Part shown: one piece after another, positions 45,767-54,262 of the stretch
Layout of the letters: each line of letters starts with the position of its first letter
How positions within the stretch are numbered: position 1 is the stretch's first letter
The notes under the pieces: model-generated
Database searches by the model: none
The model's input: only the letters and a program-made list of their open reading frames with translations
Told to the model about the DNA's origin: nothing
Assembly: GCA_038745585.1 (NCBI GenBank)
Contig: JBCDLH010000005.1
Span: 124,001 to 188,000, forward strand
DNA length: 64,000 nucleotides
Direction: 5' to 3'
Source of the DNA: HLUCCA09 sp038745585
GTDB taxonomy: Bacteria; Pseudomonadota; Alphaproteobacteria; Rhodobacterales; Rhodobacteraceae
Made by a program: the position numbers and the translations under genes

Positions 45767-47926
45767 TTACGCCTGGCCGCCCGCCTGTGCAAAGCCGGTG
45801 AGCACGACAAGGGCATCCTTGGCGCGGGTGGACGGATCGGCGACGATTGCGCACGCCTCATTCCGCGCCGCCTCGGACCCGGCGAGCAGCTCGCCCACCG
45901 TATCGCTCCGCTCTGCCGCGATCAGCGCGCGGACCGCCGATCCGATGACCACGGGGTCGTTCTCCGCCAGCAGGCGCGCACAGACGGCGGAGCGCACGGC
46001 AAGGCTCGGATCCGCGACATACGCCAAGAGGTTGTCCGCAGGCAGGCAGGCGACCGCCTCGGCGCGCACCAGGGCGTCGGGATCGGCCATGGCTTGGGCG
46101 CAGCGCGCTGGATCAGGGTCTGTCGCGCGCAAAACCTTGAAGGCCGAGAGCCGGATTGGGGGGATATCATCGCGCAGCGCGGCCTGGGCCGCCTCTCTTG
46201 CCTGAGGCCAATCCACCCCGCGCACGCAGCCGTCGCAGGCCGCCTGCCAGGCTGCCGCACGGCGGGCCGGGTCGACGTCTGAGAGCGCGTCTTGCAGAGC
46301 GCCGCGCAGATCGGGATCCGCCAGGCCATCGGCGATCCGGATTGCGTCAAGCGCCAGCGCGTCGGCAATCTCGTCTGGCCCCTCGATGGCGCGACGCTTG
46401 CGGCGTTTGGCCGGGGCTTCCTCGGGCGTGTCCTCTGCGAGAGACGGCGTCCGTGCGACGTCCGACGTCTGAAAGATCGTGGCCAAGGTGGAGTTGCTCT
46501 CCGGCCCCTCGACGCACGCGGCGGGATCGTCCTCGACAATCTCACCGTCCGAAGAGATGCGGATGCGCCGTGCCGTCGCCCCCTCCCCCTTTGGTGCAGC
46601 GACGTCCGGCGTCGCGACCGTTGCCGCGTCATCTGGCCCGGCGTTTCGGAGGCGATCATCTTCGTCGAGCAGAGTGCCTCTGATCGCAGCGGCGAGGAAC
46701 GCACTCGCAGCCTTCTCACCGCCAATGGCGCGCGCGCGGAGACCGACCAGGCCGGCCATGCGGACCTGCTGGGCGGGGCTGCGCAGAAGATCGACCAACA
46801 TCGCGATAGGCACCGGCGGCGCACAGGCCGAAATGGCGCGCGCGGCCGTCACACGCGCCTGCAAGGGGCGGGTGCTGTTGCTGGCGAGCGCAGAAAGCGC
46901 CTCCCCCGCGGCGGGATCGAAGCGCGGCAGATGTCCCGCAGCGGCCGACATGAGGGGCAGCGGGGCCGTCTCCATCCAAGCGCGGAGGTTGGCAACGAGC
47001 GTGTCGCGGGCCTCTTTGTCGGGCGGCGGCTCGAGGTGCTCCAGCGCGCGGGCCTGAACCTCTGGTGCAGGATCGCACAGCGCCTCGCGCGCGAGCCCTG
47101 GTTGCGCACCGGCGCAGCGATCGAGCGCGGCCGCGCGGATCTCAGGCGCTGGGTCAGCAGTGACCAGCGCACGCAGTTCTGCGCCCTCGGGCGACAGGAG
47201 CGGTAGACCAAGCGCCCGCAGGCGCGCGTCCTCAGCTCCGAGCAAGACGTCGCGATAGGGCCACAGCCGGTCCGGCGCGCAGCGGCAAAGCGCCTCGGCC
47301 GCACGCTTGGCGGCAAGGCCGCCTTCGGTCTCGACAATGGCGAGGAGATAGGCTGCGCCCCGATCCCCTAGCGCCGCGAACGCCTCGAAGACTGGGATGT
47401 CGAGAGACTGGGCCAACGCGTCCTCGCGCGCGGTGAGCATATCGTCGATGGCCGGCTCGACGCCGATCTCGCCCAAGGCCCGGATCGCGGCGATCTGGAT
47501 GTCGAGCCAATCCTCCCAATCGCTGTCTTCGTCCTCCCAGGCGATGCGGCCCTCACAGCGGGAAAGCGCGAGCGCGCGGAGAAGATCGACGCTGGCGCTG
47601 TCCTTGAGCCGCGCCAGGGCCGCGATTGCGGCGAGCTTGACCTCGCGCACCGGGTCGCCCTCGAGGGATCGGCGGAGGGTGTCTGCATCGTCGGGCTGGG
47701 CAACTGCGACAAGCGCTTCCATCGCATCGCTGCGCAGATCGGGGTCGGGATCCAGGAGCGCCTCGATCAGGCGCTCGCGAAGCCAGTCTGCCCCCGAGGG
47801 ACCCGCCCACGCCACAAGGGCGCGAAGAGCGGCGCAGCGCAGAACGTCGTTGTCCGAAGCGAGGAAGGGCAATATCGCCGGGTTTGGCTCCGGCGCATGG
47901 GTGAGCGCACCGATGTCGTCGCGCAT
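45767..47926 (-). CDS. HEAT-repeat protein in the idr operon
   Basis: 719 residues made almost wholly of helical HEAT/PBS-lyase-type repeats of about 30 residues (e.g. DPDPDLRSDAMEALVAVAQ, DPVREVKLAAIAALARL, DPDALVRAEAVACLPAD). A charged spacer lies at about 430-510 (KRRKRRAIEG). No signal peptide, so cytoplasmic. HEAT scaffolds bind other proteins, so a chaperone role for the neighbouring molybdoenzyme is plausible but unproven. ATG 47926 has AAAGGA upstream; the 43 codons upstream in frame overlap the idrA end. Gap to idrA is 67 bp. Confidence 0.8.
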   Translation of the reverse strand: MRDDIGALTHAPEPNPAILPFLASDNDVLRCAALRALVAWAGPSGADWLRERLIEALLDPDPDLRSDAMEALVAVAQPDDADTLRRSLEGDPVREVKLAAIAALARLKDSASVDLLRALALSRCEGRIAWEDEDSDWEDWLDIQIAAIRALGEIGVEPAIDDMLTAREDALAQSLDIPVFEAFAALGDRGAAYLLAIVETEGGLAAKRAAEALCRCAPDRLWPYRDVLLGAEDARLRALGLPLLSPEGAELRALVTADPAPEIRAAALDRCAGAQPGLAREALCDPAPEVQARALEHLEPPPDKEARDTLVANLRAWMETAPLPLMSAAAGHLPRFDPAAGEALSALASNSTRPLQARVTAARAISACAPPVPIAMLVDLLRSPAQQVRMAGLVGLRARAIGGEKAASAFLAAAIRGTLLDEDDRLRNAGPDDAATVATPDVAAPKGEGATARRIRISSDGEIVEDDPAACVEGPESNSTLATIFQTSDVARTPSLAEDTPEEAPAKRRKRRAIEGPDEIADALALDAIRIADGLADPDLRGALQDALSDVDPARRAAAWQAACDGCVRGVDWPQAREAAQAALRDDIPPIRLSAFKVLRATDPDPARCAQAMADPDALVRAEAVACLPADNLLAYVADPSLAVRSAVCARLLAENDPVVIGSAVRALIAAERSDTVGELLAGSEAARNEACAIVADPSTRAKDALVVLTGFAQAGGQA

Positions 47927-47993
47927 GGCGAATTCCTTTGCAAAGGGAGTGCGGCGCTCGTCGCCCAACGGGCCGGGCCTTAAGGCGCAGCGC

Positions 47994-50669
47994 TCAAGCG
48001 ATGTCGCGGCGGGCAAAAGACATCGAGCGGAAGTTGTGCTTGTAGGGGCTCTCACCCATCTTGCGCACCTTCCCGACGCCCATCTTGTAATTGTAATTGC
48101 CGCTGATCCAATCGACGACCCGCCCCGCCAACGCGTTCGCGGGCTGCGCGGTATGAAGGAAATCCATGTAGCCGAGGTTCTCCTTCACCGCCGGGGTGAC
48201 GATGGCGACCGCCGTGATCGACGCCCGCGTGAGTTCGATATGCCCGTTCCTGAGGAGCGAGGCGAAGTCGAAATCCGAGCCCTCGACGCCGACGATCGTG
48301 TCTTTCTGAACCGGGATCCGATCCGAATAGACCTGCACGTAGTCGCCACTCTCGATCCCGCGCGCTTCGGCGACCGTTGGGTGCAGTTCGATCCAGTTCT
48401 CCGGCCAGCGCTGCACGATATAGGGGCGGCGGCGGTCGTCGTAGCCCGATTGCCAGCGCTCGTTGATCCGGCCCGAGGAGATCCAGATCTCATCCTCACG
48501 CGGCTTCAGCCACTCCCAATAGCTGGAAAACAGGCTCCACGGCGCCTTCTGGATGTTGCACTTACCGGTCTGGCTGTTGAAATGTGTGAGCTTTTTGTTG
48601 AATACGTTGCGACCTTGCGGCCCCTCGGCGGGCAGCACACGTGCCACGTCGTGGAGGCGCTTGGTCTCCACCAGATTGCCGTCACCGTCCATGAGCACCG
48701 GGCCCTGGATACCGTTGGTGCCGAACTCCGCAAACTTCTCGTGGAGCGTCTTGCCCTCCTGCCGGGCTTTGACGAGGACCATGTTAAAGTCCTTGCGGCT
48801 CCCGCGGGAATGTCGTGCGCCTTCCTCCAAGACTTGGTTTGAGTTCTCCCAATCGAAGCCTTCAAAGCCCATGCGTTTGGCAAGGTTGGCGATGATCCAC
48901 CAATCGGGTTTCGCCTCGCCCGGCGCGTCGTAGAACTTCGGATAAAGCCGCAGCCGCCGCTCGCCATTGGCGCGGGTGAATGTGTCTTCCCCCCAACCCG
49001 ACGCCGGGAAGACGATATCGGCATAGCGCGCGCCGATCGGATCGACGAGGTAGATGTCTTGGTTCCAAACGACCATGCCCCCGCTATCGACCCGCTTTTT
49101 CAGCGTCGCGATGATGTCCTCTTTTTCGAAGCTGTCGACCTGGTGCGGGTTGCGCGTCGTCAGCTCGTCGAATTTCGCCTGGAGGGATTGCGAGCCGCAC
49201 ATCGCCTGGACCCAGGTCGTGCCAATCACATGCGCAAGTCGCGTGTGCCCGCTCATGAGGTAGCGATCCGTATCCATCGCGCGGCGGCGCCGGCCCGGAA
49301 GCTTTTCGGGCGATTTGTTGCGCGGATAGCCTCCGCCGCGGAGGCCGCCCCGCTGGTGCCCGCCGGCACGCCCGATCACCTGTCCGGGCCGTCCGCCCGC
49401 GCCCACGGTGATGCCGAGGGCCGAGATTGCTTGCGTGTTGCCGGTGTTGTTGGACCAGTAAAAGCCCTTCTCGATCATCACAGACGTTTTGGGCCGCGAG
49501 CCGTCTGCGCGGGGCTTGGCCATCCATTCGGCGGCGGTATAGATCTTCTGGACGTCGATCTGTGCGAGTTCAGCGGCATTTTCGGGGATCGCGTAGTCTT
49601 GCGCGAGAAGCCACGCCTTCCAATCCTCAAAGCCCGCCGTCTGGAACTGCCCCCAGGTCGTGCGCCACTGCCACGGCGTGTTGCGCGTGCCCTGGCCAAA
49701 GCCCGAGGAGCTTTCCCACTTGTTGTTGACCCAGTTCTGGATCCACTCGGTGTCTTCCCATCCGTTCTCGACGATCACCCGCGCGATAGCGAGGACGACC
49801 GGCAGGTCGGTGCCCGGCTGAATGTCGAGGCAGAGACCGCCGTTCTTTTCGGCAAACGCCACGCCTGCGGTCTTGCGCGGAAGAAGGAAGATCGCCTTCT
49901 GCCCGCCGAGGATCGCAGGCATGATGTAGTCGGTGTAGAGGATCGTCTTCGACTCGTAGGGATCCGTCCCACACATCAAGAGCGTTTCGGCATCGGCCCA
50001 ATCGTCGTAGCTCGGCCCGAAATTGTCGAAGCCCGCATCGCGGAAGCCAGGCGTCGAGGTCACATCCGAGGGCGTGTCGTGGAAGGTAAAATTCGCGGTG
50101 CGCACGTGGCGCAGGGCGTATTTCGTGATCGCGTAGGTGTTCTCCATATAGCCGTAGGAGAACGTCTTGACGCCATAGGCGTTGGTCCCGTGCTTTTCGA
50201 GGACGTAATTGCCGACCTCGGCCGCGATATCGAGCGCAAAGTCCCACGTCACCGGCATCAGCACGCCGAACATGCGCACCATGGGCTGTTGCAGCCGGTC
50301 GCGTGTCGGCGTCTGCGGGTTATAGACCTTTTGCGCCAACGCCCCGCCCCGGATCGAGGAATTGCCCGTGTAATTGACGAATTCGGTGTCCTTGTCGGGG
50401 ATGATGACGATGTGGTGCGGCTCGCCGTTATGGAGCACGATGTTGTGCATGTTGGGCGCGACCCAGGCGCCGAGCGGGTTGACCGGGAAGTCCTCACCAA
50501 AGGCATTCTCCTCGGCGCGTGGCCCGCCGACACGCCCACCGGCGACTTTCCAGCGATAGACCTTATAGCCACAAGCGACCACGCAGTAATCGCAGGCCGT
50601 CGCAATCACATCGGCCTCGGGAGGGGGCAACGGAACAGAGGTTTCGGGGACGTAATACGGTGTGGACAT
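47994..50669 (-). CDS. idrA: Molybdopterin oxidoreductase, probable iodate reductase large subunit IdrA (AioA-like)
   Basis: 891 residues of the DMSO-reductase superfamily, AioA/IdrA branch. The N-terminal cluster ligands are CDYCVVAC (C26, C29, C33) with Ser104/105 in place of the fourth Cys, as in enzymes with a 3Fe-4S centre. RAGGHQRGGLRGGGYPRNK and the C-terminal GNYNYKMGVGKVRKMG fit the branch. The segment that carries His/Glu ligands for arsenite in AioA reads instead HDTPSDVTSTPGFRDAGFDN. With two di-heme peroxidases in the operon this points to iodate reductase. No Tat signal; probably carried by the Rieske subunit. Confidence 0.78.
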   Translation of the reverse strand: MSTPYYVPETSVPLPPPEADVIATACDYCVVACGYKVYRWKVAGGRVGGPRAEENAFGEDFPVNPLGAWVAPNMHNIVLHNGEPHHIVIIPDKDTEFVNYTGNSSIRGGALAQKVYNPQTPTRDRLQQPMVRMFGVLMPVTWDFALDIAAEVGNYVLEKHGTNAYGVKTFSYGYMENTYAITKYALRHVRTANFTFHDTPSDVTSTPGFRDAGFDNFGPSYDDWADAETLLMCGTDPYESKTILYTDYIMPAILGGQKAIFLLPRKTAGVAFAEKNGGLCLDIQPGTDLPVVLAIARVIVENGWEDTEWIQNWVNNKWESSSGFGQGTRNTPWQWRTTWGQFQTAGFEDWKAWLLAQDYAIPENAAELAQIDVQKIYTAAEWMAKPRADGSRPKTSVMIEKGFYWSNNTGNTQAISALGITVGAGGRPGQVIGRAGGHQRGGLRGGGYPRNKSPEKLPGRRRRAMDTDRYLMSGHTRLAHVIGTTWVQAMCGSQSLQAKFDELTTRNPHQVDSFEKEDIIATLKKRVDSGGMVVWNQDIYLVDPIGARYADIVFPASGWGEDTFTRANGERRLRLYPKFYDAPGEAKPDWWIIANLAKRMGFEGFDWENSNQVLEEGARHSRGSRKDFNMVLVKARQEGKTLHEKFAEFGTNGIQGPVLMDGDGNLVETKRLHDVARVLPAEGPQGRNVFNKKLTHFNSQTGKCNIQKAPWSLFSSYWEWLKPREDEIWISSGRINERWQSGYDDRRRPYIVQRWPENWIELHPTVAEARGIESGDYVQVYSDRIPVQKDTIVGVEGSDFDFASLLRNGHIELTRASITAVAIVTPAVKENLGYMDFLHTAQPANALAGRVVDWISGNYNYKMGVGKVRKMGESPYKHNFRSMSFARRDIA

Positions 50670-50682
50670 GGTCGGTCCCTCC

Positions 50683-51270
50683 TCAGCCCTGCAGATTGTC
50701 GAAACGGCCGTAGATCAGGCCAAACATGCCGACGGCGTAGATGTCGTCGCCCTCGAGCTCGAGGAGCACTTGCGGCAGCGATTGGTAGGCCTGGCCCGAG
50801 ATGAAGATCCCGTGCCGCGTGAGGTCAAAGGTCGTCAGATGCAGCGGACACGGGCCCAGGGCCTTGTCACCCGCCTGATACGTCCCTTGGAGCGCGCCGC
50901 CTTGGTGCGTACAGGTGTAATTGAAGGCAACGACGTCTTGGTCAGGCCCGATCCCGCCTCCGGCGCGCTGGCCGAGCCTGACAAGGATTGATTCCGCGTA
51001 GAAGCCCTCATCGGGGTACTCAAAGTCGAAAGGCTCATCAACGTTAAGCTCCGACAGGCGCGCGATGAGCTTTCGCGGATAGGTCGAGATCGCAGCGGGC
51101 GTCTGCGCCTCTGGCATGCCCGGCACGCCGACCATCACGACAGTCGTGGCGATCCCGCCCGTCAGCAGGAAAGACCGCCGGTTCATCAGGCAGGGGCGCG
51201 TTCCCGCCTTTTTGGCCTCGTCGTTGGCGCCGTTGATCGCGGCGCGGATCTTGGGATCGACTGTGCTCAT
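50683..51270 (-). CDS. idrB: Rieske 2Fe-2S subunit IdrB (AioB-like), Tat-exported
   Basis: 195 residues. Twin-arginine signal NRRSFLLTGG (R31, R32) after an unusually long 28-residue N-region; an internal ATG at residue 29 is an alternative start. Rieske ligands C120-T-H122 and C141-P-L-H144. The C-terminus GQAYQSLPQVLLELEGDDIYAVGMF (in part) resembles arsenite oxidase small subunits. It should pass electrons between periplasmic carriers and IdrA. ATG 51270 has AGGAAG upstream. It precedes idrA by 13 nt. Confidence 0.85.
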   Translation of the reverse strand: MSTVDPKIRAAINGANDEAKKAGTRPCLMNRRSFLLTGGIATTVVMVGVPGMPEAQTPAAISTYPRKLIARLSELNVDEPFDFEYPDEGFYAESILVRLGQRAGGGIGPDQDVVAFNYTCTHQGGALQGTYQAGDKALGPCPLHLTTFDLTRHGIFISGQAYQSLPQVLLELEGDDIYAVGMFGLIYGRFDNLQG

Positions 51271-51280
51271 GGGGGCTTCC

Positions 51281-51769
51281 TCAGTTGCCGGGCTGGAGCA
51301 GGCGGTCCCGCAACGCGGCATAGGCGTCGCGGGCCATCGCACTGGCCGGGATTTCGGTGACGTCGAGGGCAGCGGCCTGATCGAGGCCCGCCTGACCGAC
51401 AGCGATGAGCATCGTCATGCCGTAGCGGCCGTGGCGCGCGCAGGTCACGCCGTAAAGACCCTCGGTGTCGAAGGTGACTTCGCTGCGGGCGCGGCCCTGG
51501 ATGTCGACCGGCGCGATGCCCTCGGGCCAGAGGCCCTTTTGCGATTGCACCGTGTGATCGCCCATGGAGTTCAGGAACGCGACCGCCTCGCCGGGTTCGA
51601 GCATGAGGATGGCCGGCTCGAACCGATACATGTGCTGCGCGGACGCCGCACCAAGATCGGTGTGCTGATGGACGACGTGCACTTCTTTGACATCGGTCGC
51701 CCATGCGCTGCCCGCACAGACCAGGCCAGCGGCGAGAATGATCAGCAAAGCGAGTTTCGGCTGGATCAA
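51281..51769 (-). CDS. Pseudoazurin-like type I copper protein (TTG start)
   Basis: 162 residues with a clear signal peptide ending AWA at 24. The copper ligands match pseudoazurin: H72 in MGDHTVQS, and C110-x2-H113-x4-M118 in GVTCARHGRYGM. A C-terminal extension of about 40 residues follows. No ATG is available; the frame begins at TTG 51769 with GGGAGGGG just upstream. It lies between a peroxidase gene (13-nt gap) and idrB (10-nt gap). I infer it is the soluble electron donor or acceptor of the oxidoreductase. Confidence 0.85.
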   Translation of the reverse strand: MIQPKLALLIILAAGLVCAGSAWATDVKEVHVVHQHTDLGAASAQHMYRFEPAILMLEPGEAVAFLNSMGDHTVQSQKGLWPEGIAPVDIQGRARSEVTFDTEGLYGVTCARHGRYGMTMLIAVGQAGLDQAAALDVTEIPASAMARDAYAALRDRLLQPGN

Positions 51770-51782
51770 TTTTCCCCTCCCG

Positions 51783-52907
51783 TCAATTCTGCGCCATGGG
51801 AAGCGGCTCCATCACGGGCACGTCCGGATAGTCCGGCAGGATCTCCTCACCGCTCAGACTGCCCAGAAAGGCAACAAGGTCGGCCTCTTCCTCGGCCGTA
51901 AGGCCCAATGGTTGGATGAGATCGGACTTGTTGGCGGCGAACTCGTTGGTGCCGCCGCCCGCGTTGTAAAAAGCGACAACGTCTTCGAGCGTCTCGATCA
52001 TGCCGTTGTGCATGTAGGGAAAGGTGTAGGCGGTGTAGCGCAGGGAGGGGACACGGAACTTGCCCATATCCGCCTCCTGTTTGGTGCGGAAATAGAGGCC
52101 AGGATCGTCCTTGAGATTACGGTACTTCTCCTCCGTCACACCCTTGGCATAAAGCTCGAACCGGAAGGTGATCTGCGCCAGCGGATCCTCGTCCCAGCCA
52201 TCGTAGGGCGGGACGCCGATGTTGTAATAGGCCTCGTTGGAGAGAAGCGGGCCCGAGTGGCAAGCAATGCAATTGGCCTTGCCCGCGAAGAGCTCGAGCC
52301 CCCGCTTTTGCGCGGACGACAGCGCATCGTCGTTGCCGCGCATATACGCGTCGAACGGCGTGTCGGTCTGCACGAGCGTCCGCTGATAGGCCGCGATCGC
52401 CATGTACGCGTGGCGGACCGAGGGCCAGTCGTCGCCGAAGACCTGCCGGAACGCCGAGCGGTACTCCGGCACGAAGGCGAGCCGCGCCTCCATCATATCG
52501 TCTTCGCCATTGCCGGCGACGCCCCCGCGCGCGGCAGAGCGCGCTTGGTGTTCGAGGCTCCCCGACGCACCGGCCCAGAAGAGCTTGCCGTAATAGGCCG
52601 AGTTGATGATCGTCTGGCTGTTGCGCCAATGGGTCGTGCCGGGATAGCCGAAGCTGATCGGCGCCTGGACGGCCCAGCCTGCTTCGGGCGCATGACAGGC
52701 CGAACAGGGCATACCCATGTTCCCAGACAGGATGGGGTCGAAAAAGAGTTTCTCCCCCAATGCGATCTTCTCGGGCGTCATCGGATTGTCGGCGGGGATC
52801 GGCGGCGGCCCGAGCGCGGCGAGGCCTTCGGGGCGCGGATTGTCCTGCGCGAGGGCCGGTGCAGCGGTGACAAGGGCGAGGGCGGCGATTGTAGTAAGAG
52901 CTCTCAT
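51783..52907 (-). CDS. Di-heme cytochrome c peroxidase (MauG/CcpA family), IdrP type
   Basis: 374 residues. Signal peptide of 20 residues (ALA-Q), two c-heme sites C68-S-A-C-H72 and C213-I-A-C-H217, and YTAYTFPYMHNGMIETLEDVVAFY, the conserved CCP end. It reduces hydrogen peroxide in the periplasm. In Idr clusters two such proteins accompany IdrAB and are thought to act on reactive intermediates (from memory). ATG 52907 has GGGAGG 5 nt upstream; an in-frame TTG at 52922 is less likely. Whether it is P1 or P2 is not decided. Confidence 0.9.
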   Translation of the reverse strand: MRALTTIAALALVTAAPALAQDNPRPEGLAALGPPPIPADNPMTPEKIALGEKLFFDPILSGNMGMPCSACHAPEAGWAVQAPISFGYPGTTHWRNSQTIINSAYYGKLFWAGASGSLEHQARSAARGGVAGNGEDDMMEARLAFVPEYRSAFRQVFGDDWPSVRHAYMAIAAYQRTLVQTDTPFDAYMRGNDDALSSAQKRGLELFAGKANCIACHSGPLLSNEAYYNIGVPPYDGWDEDPLAQITFRFELYAKGVTEEKYRNLKDDPGLYFRTKQEADMGKFRVPSLRYTAYTFPYMHNGMIETLEDVVAFYNAGGGTNEFAANKSDLIQPLGLTAEEEADLVAFLGSLSGEEILPDYPDVPVMEPLPMAQN

Positions 52908-52918
52908 GGGTACCTCCC

Positions 52919-53995
52919 TCAATTCTGCACGTTGCGCCAGTCGGCGATGGCCTCGTAGCCATAATCGTCGGCGCGCCAGACATAGGCGTCGATGTCAAAG
53001 CTCTCGCCACTCAGGCTTTCGAGGAAGGCAATGAGATCGGCTTTCTCGGAAGGCACGAGCCCGAGGGGCTGCAGGCGCGCATCCTTCAACGGATCGGCGC
53101 CGCCGCCCGCATCGTAGAAGTCGACGACCTCTTCGAGCGTCGCGAAGACGCCGTTGTGCATGTAGGGCGCGGTCCACGTCAGCTCGCGCAAGCTGGGCGT
53201 GAGAAACGAGCGGCGCTTAGCATCGTCATGGGTACGAATGTAGGCGCCGATATCCTCGCGGAGGTTCATGTAGGCGGGCACGCCCATGAACTTGGCATAG
53301 GTGACAAAGGTCGAGTGCCGCTCGGGGTCCGACCAGATATCAGGGTTGCTCGGCACGCCGATATTGTGGGTCTGGTGGTCGGTGAAATACGTCCCGGCAT
53401 GGCAGGAGGCGCATTGCCCTTTGCCTTCGAAGATCCCCTGCCCGCGCAGAGCCGCATCCGACATCTCTCCAGTGTCAAAGGGCGCGTCGCGCGACTGGAT
53501 TGTCTTCATGAAATCCATCAGCGCGTTGCGCGCGCCGCCATTCGACGGCTCCGACATACCCGCGGCGGCGAACATCTCCACATAGACAGGATCCTGCTTC
53601 AGCCGCTCCTGCATGATCCGCATGTCCATGTTCATCAGGTAGGTCTCGGTGATCATCTCCCGGGCGACGTCATTAAGGTTTGTCCCGAGCCGTCCATCGT
53701 GCAGCCAGGCGTCGCGAAAGCCCGTGTTGGCCAGCGTCGGCGTGTTTCGGAAATGGCGGTTGCCGGAATAGGCCTCGGACAGCGCGAGACCGTCGGTAAA
53801 GGCCAGTTCTGGGCTGTGGCAGCTCGCACAGGCCAATGACGTATCGCCAGAAAGGCGCGGATCGTAGAAGAGGCGCTTGCCAAGTTCGGCCCGCGCCGCG
53901 TCGACGTTTAGCGGGGGTGCGGGTGTCACCGCTTCCCCGACCGCCGCGCCACCGCTCGTTATGAAAATTGCAGCTAGAACGGTCCTCAGGATCAT
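52919..53995 (-). CDS. Di-heme cytochrome c peroxidase (MauG/CcpA family), IdrP type, first gene of the operon
   Basis: 358 residues. Signal peptide about 21 residues, two c-heme sites C56-A-S-C-H60 and C195-A-S-C-H199, and LTWTAPYMHNGVFATLEEVVDFY. It is only moderately similar to the next peroxidase, so the two are not a recent duplication. ATG 53995 follows AGGAGAGGAG. The frame is open 85 codons upstream, but those are Arg-rich and domainless. It heads the seven-gene minus-strand operon. Confidence 0.9.
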   Translation of the reverse strand: MILRTVLAAIFITSGGAAVGEAVTPAPPLNVDAARAELGKRLFYDPRLSGDTSLACASCHSPELAFTDGLALSEAYSGNRHFRNTPTLANTGFRDAWLHDGRLGTNLNDVAREMITETYLMNMDMRIMQERLKQDPVYVEMFAAAGMSEPSNGGARNALMDFMKTIQSRDAPFDTGEMSDAALRGQGIFEGKGQCASCHAGTYFTDHQTHNIGVPSNPDIWSDPERHSTFVTYAKFMGVPAYMNLREDIGAYIRTHDDAKRRSFLTPSLRELTWTAPYMHNGVFATLEEVVDFYDAGGGADPLKDARLQPLGLVPSEKADLIAFLESLSGESFDIDAYVWRADDYGYEAIADWRNVQN

Positions 53996-54186
53996 GACGC
54001 TCTCCTCTCCTGGCTCACGTCGGAACGAAGCCAAGACAGGGTGCTCTGCATGACGTCGCCGCGGATGTCCTCGCCGCGTCCGTCCGCCCCGCAATGTTCG
54101 CGCCCCTTGTGGGGCGACTGATCTACCTGGGCGGCGGCCTGGGGTGTCAACATCTGCTCTCAGGCTAGCGCGCCCACCCGCTGCCG

Positions 54187-54214
54187 ATGTTGCACTCATC
54201 CTGCAAAATGTTGC
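54187..54214. promoter_or_regulatory. Direct repeats upstream of the idr operon
   Basis: ATGTTGC occurs at 54187-54193 and 54208-54214, 21 bp apart (two helical turns), in a locally AT-rich patch about 195 bp upstream of the first idr-operon start and just past the kinase stop. GCAA-AATG-TTGC also forms an inverted repeat over the second copy. Such spacing is typical for OmpR/PhoB-type regulators, and one is encoded at 56595. Candidate only. Confidence 0.3.
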
Positions 54215-54262
54215 GAAATGTGACGACCGATCGCCCGCAGCTACGGCCAAAGCCCTGGCAAA

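Noticed and set aside
47994..51270. Arsenite oxidase AioBA identity
   Set aside because: Considered first because of the AioA-type cluster motif and Rieske partner, but two di-heme peroxidases in the operon, missing arsenite-site residues and no ars/aio regulators favour iodate reductase. Not fully excluded.
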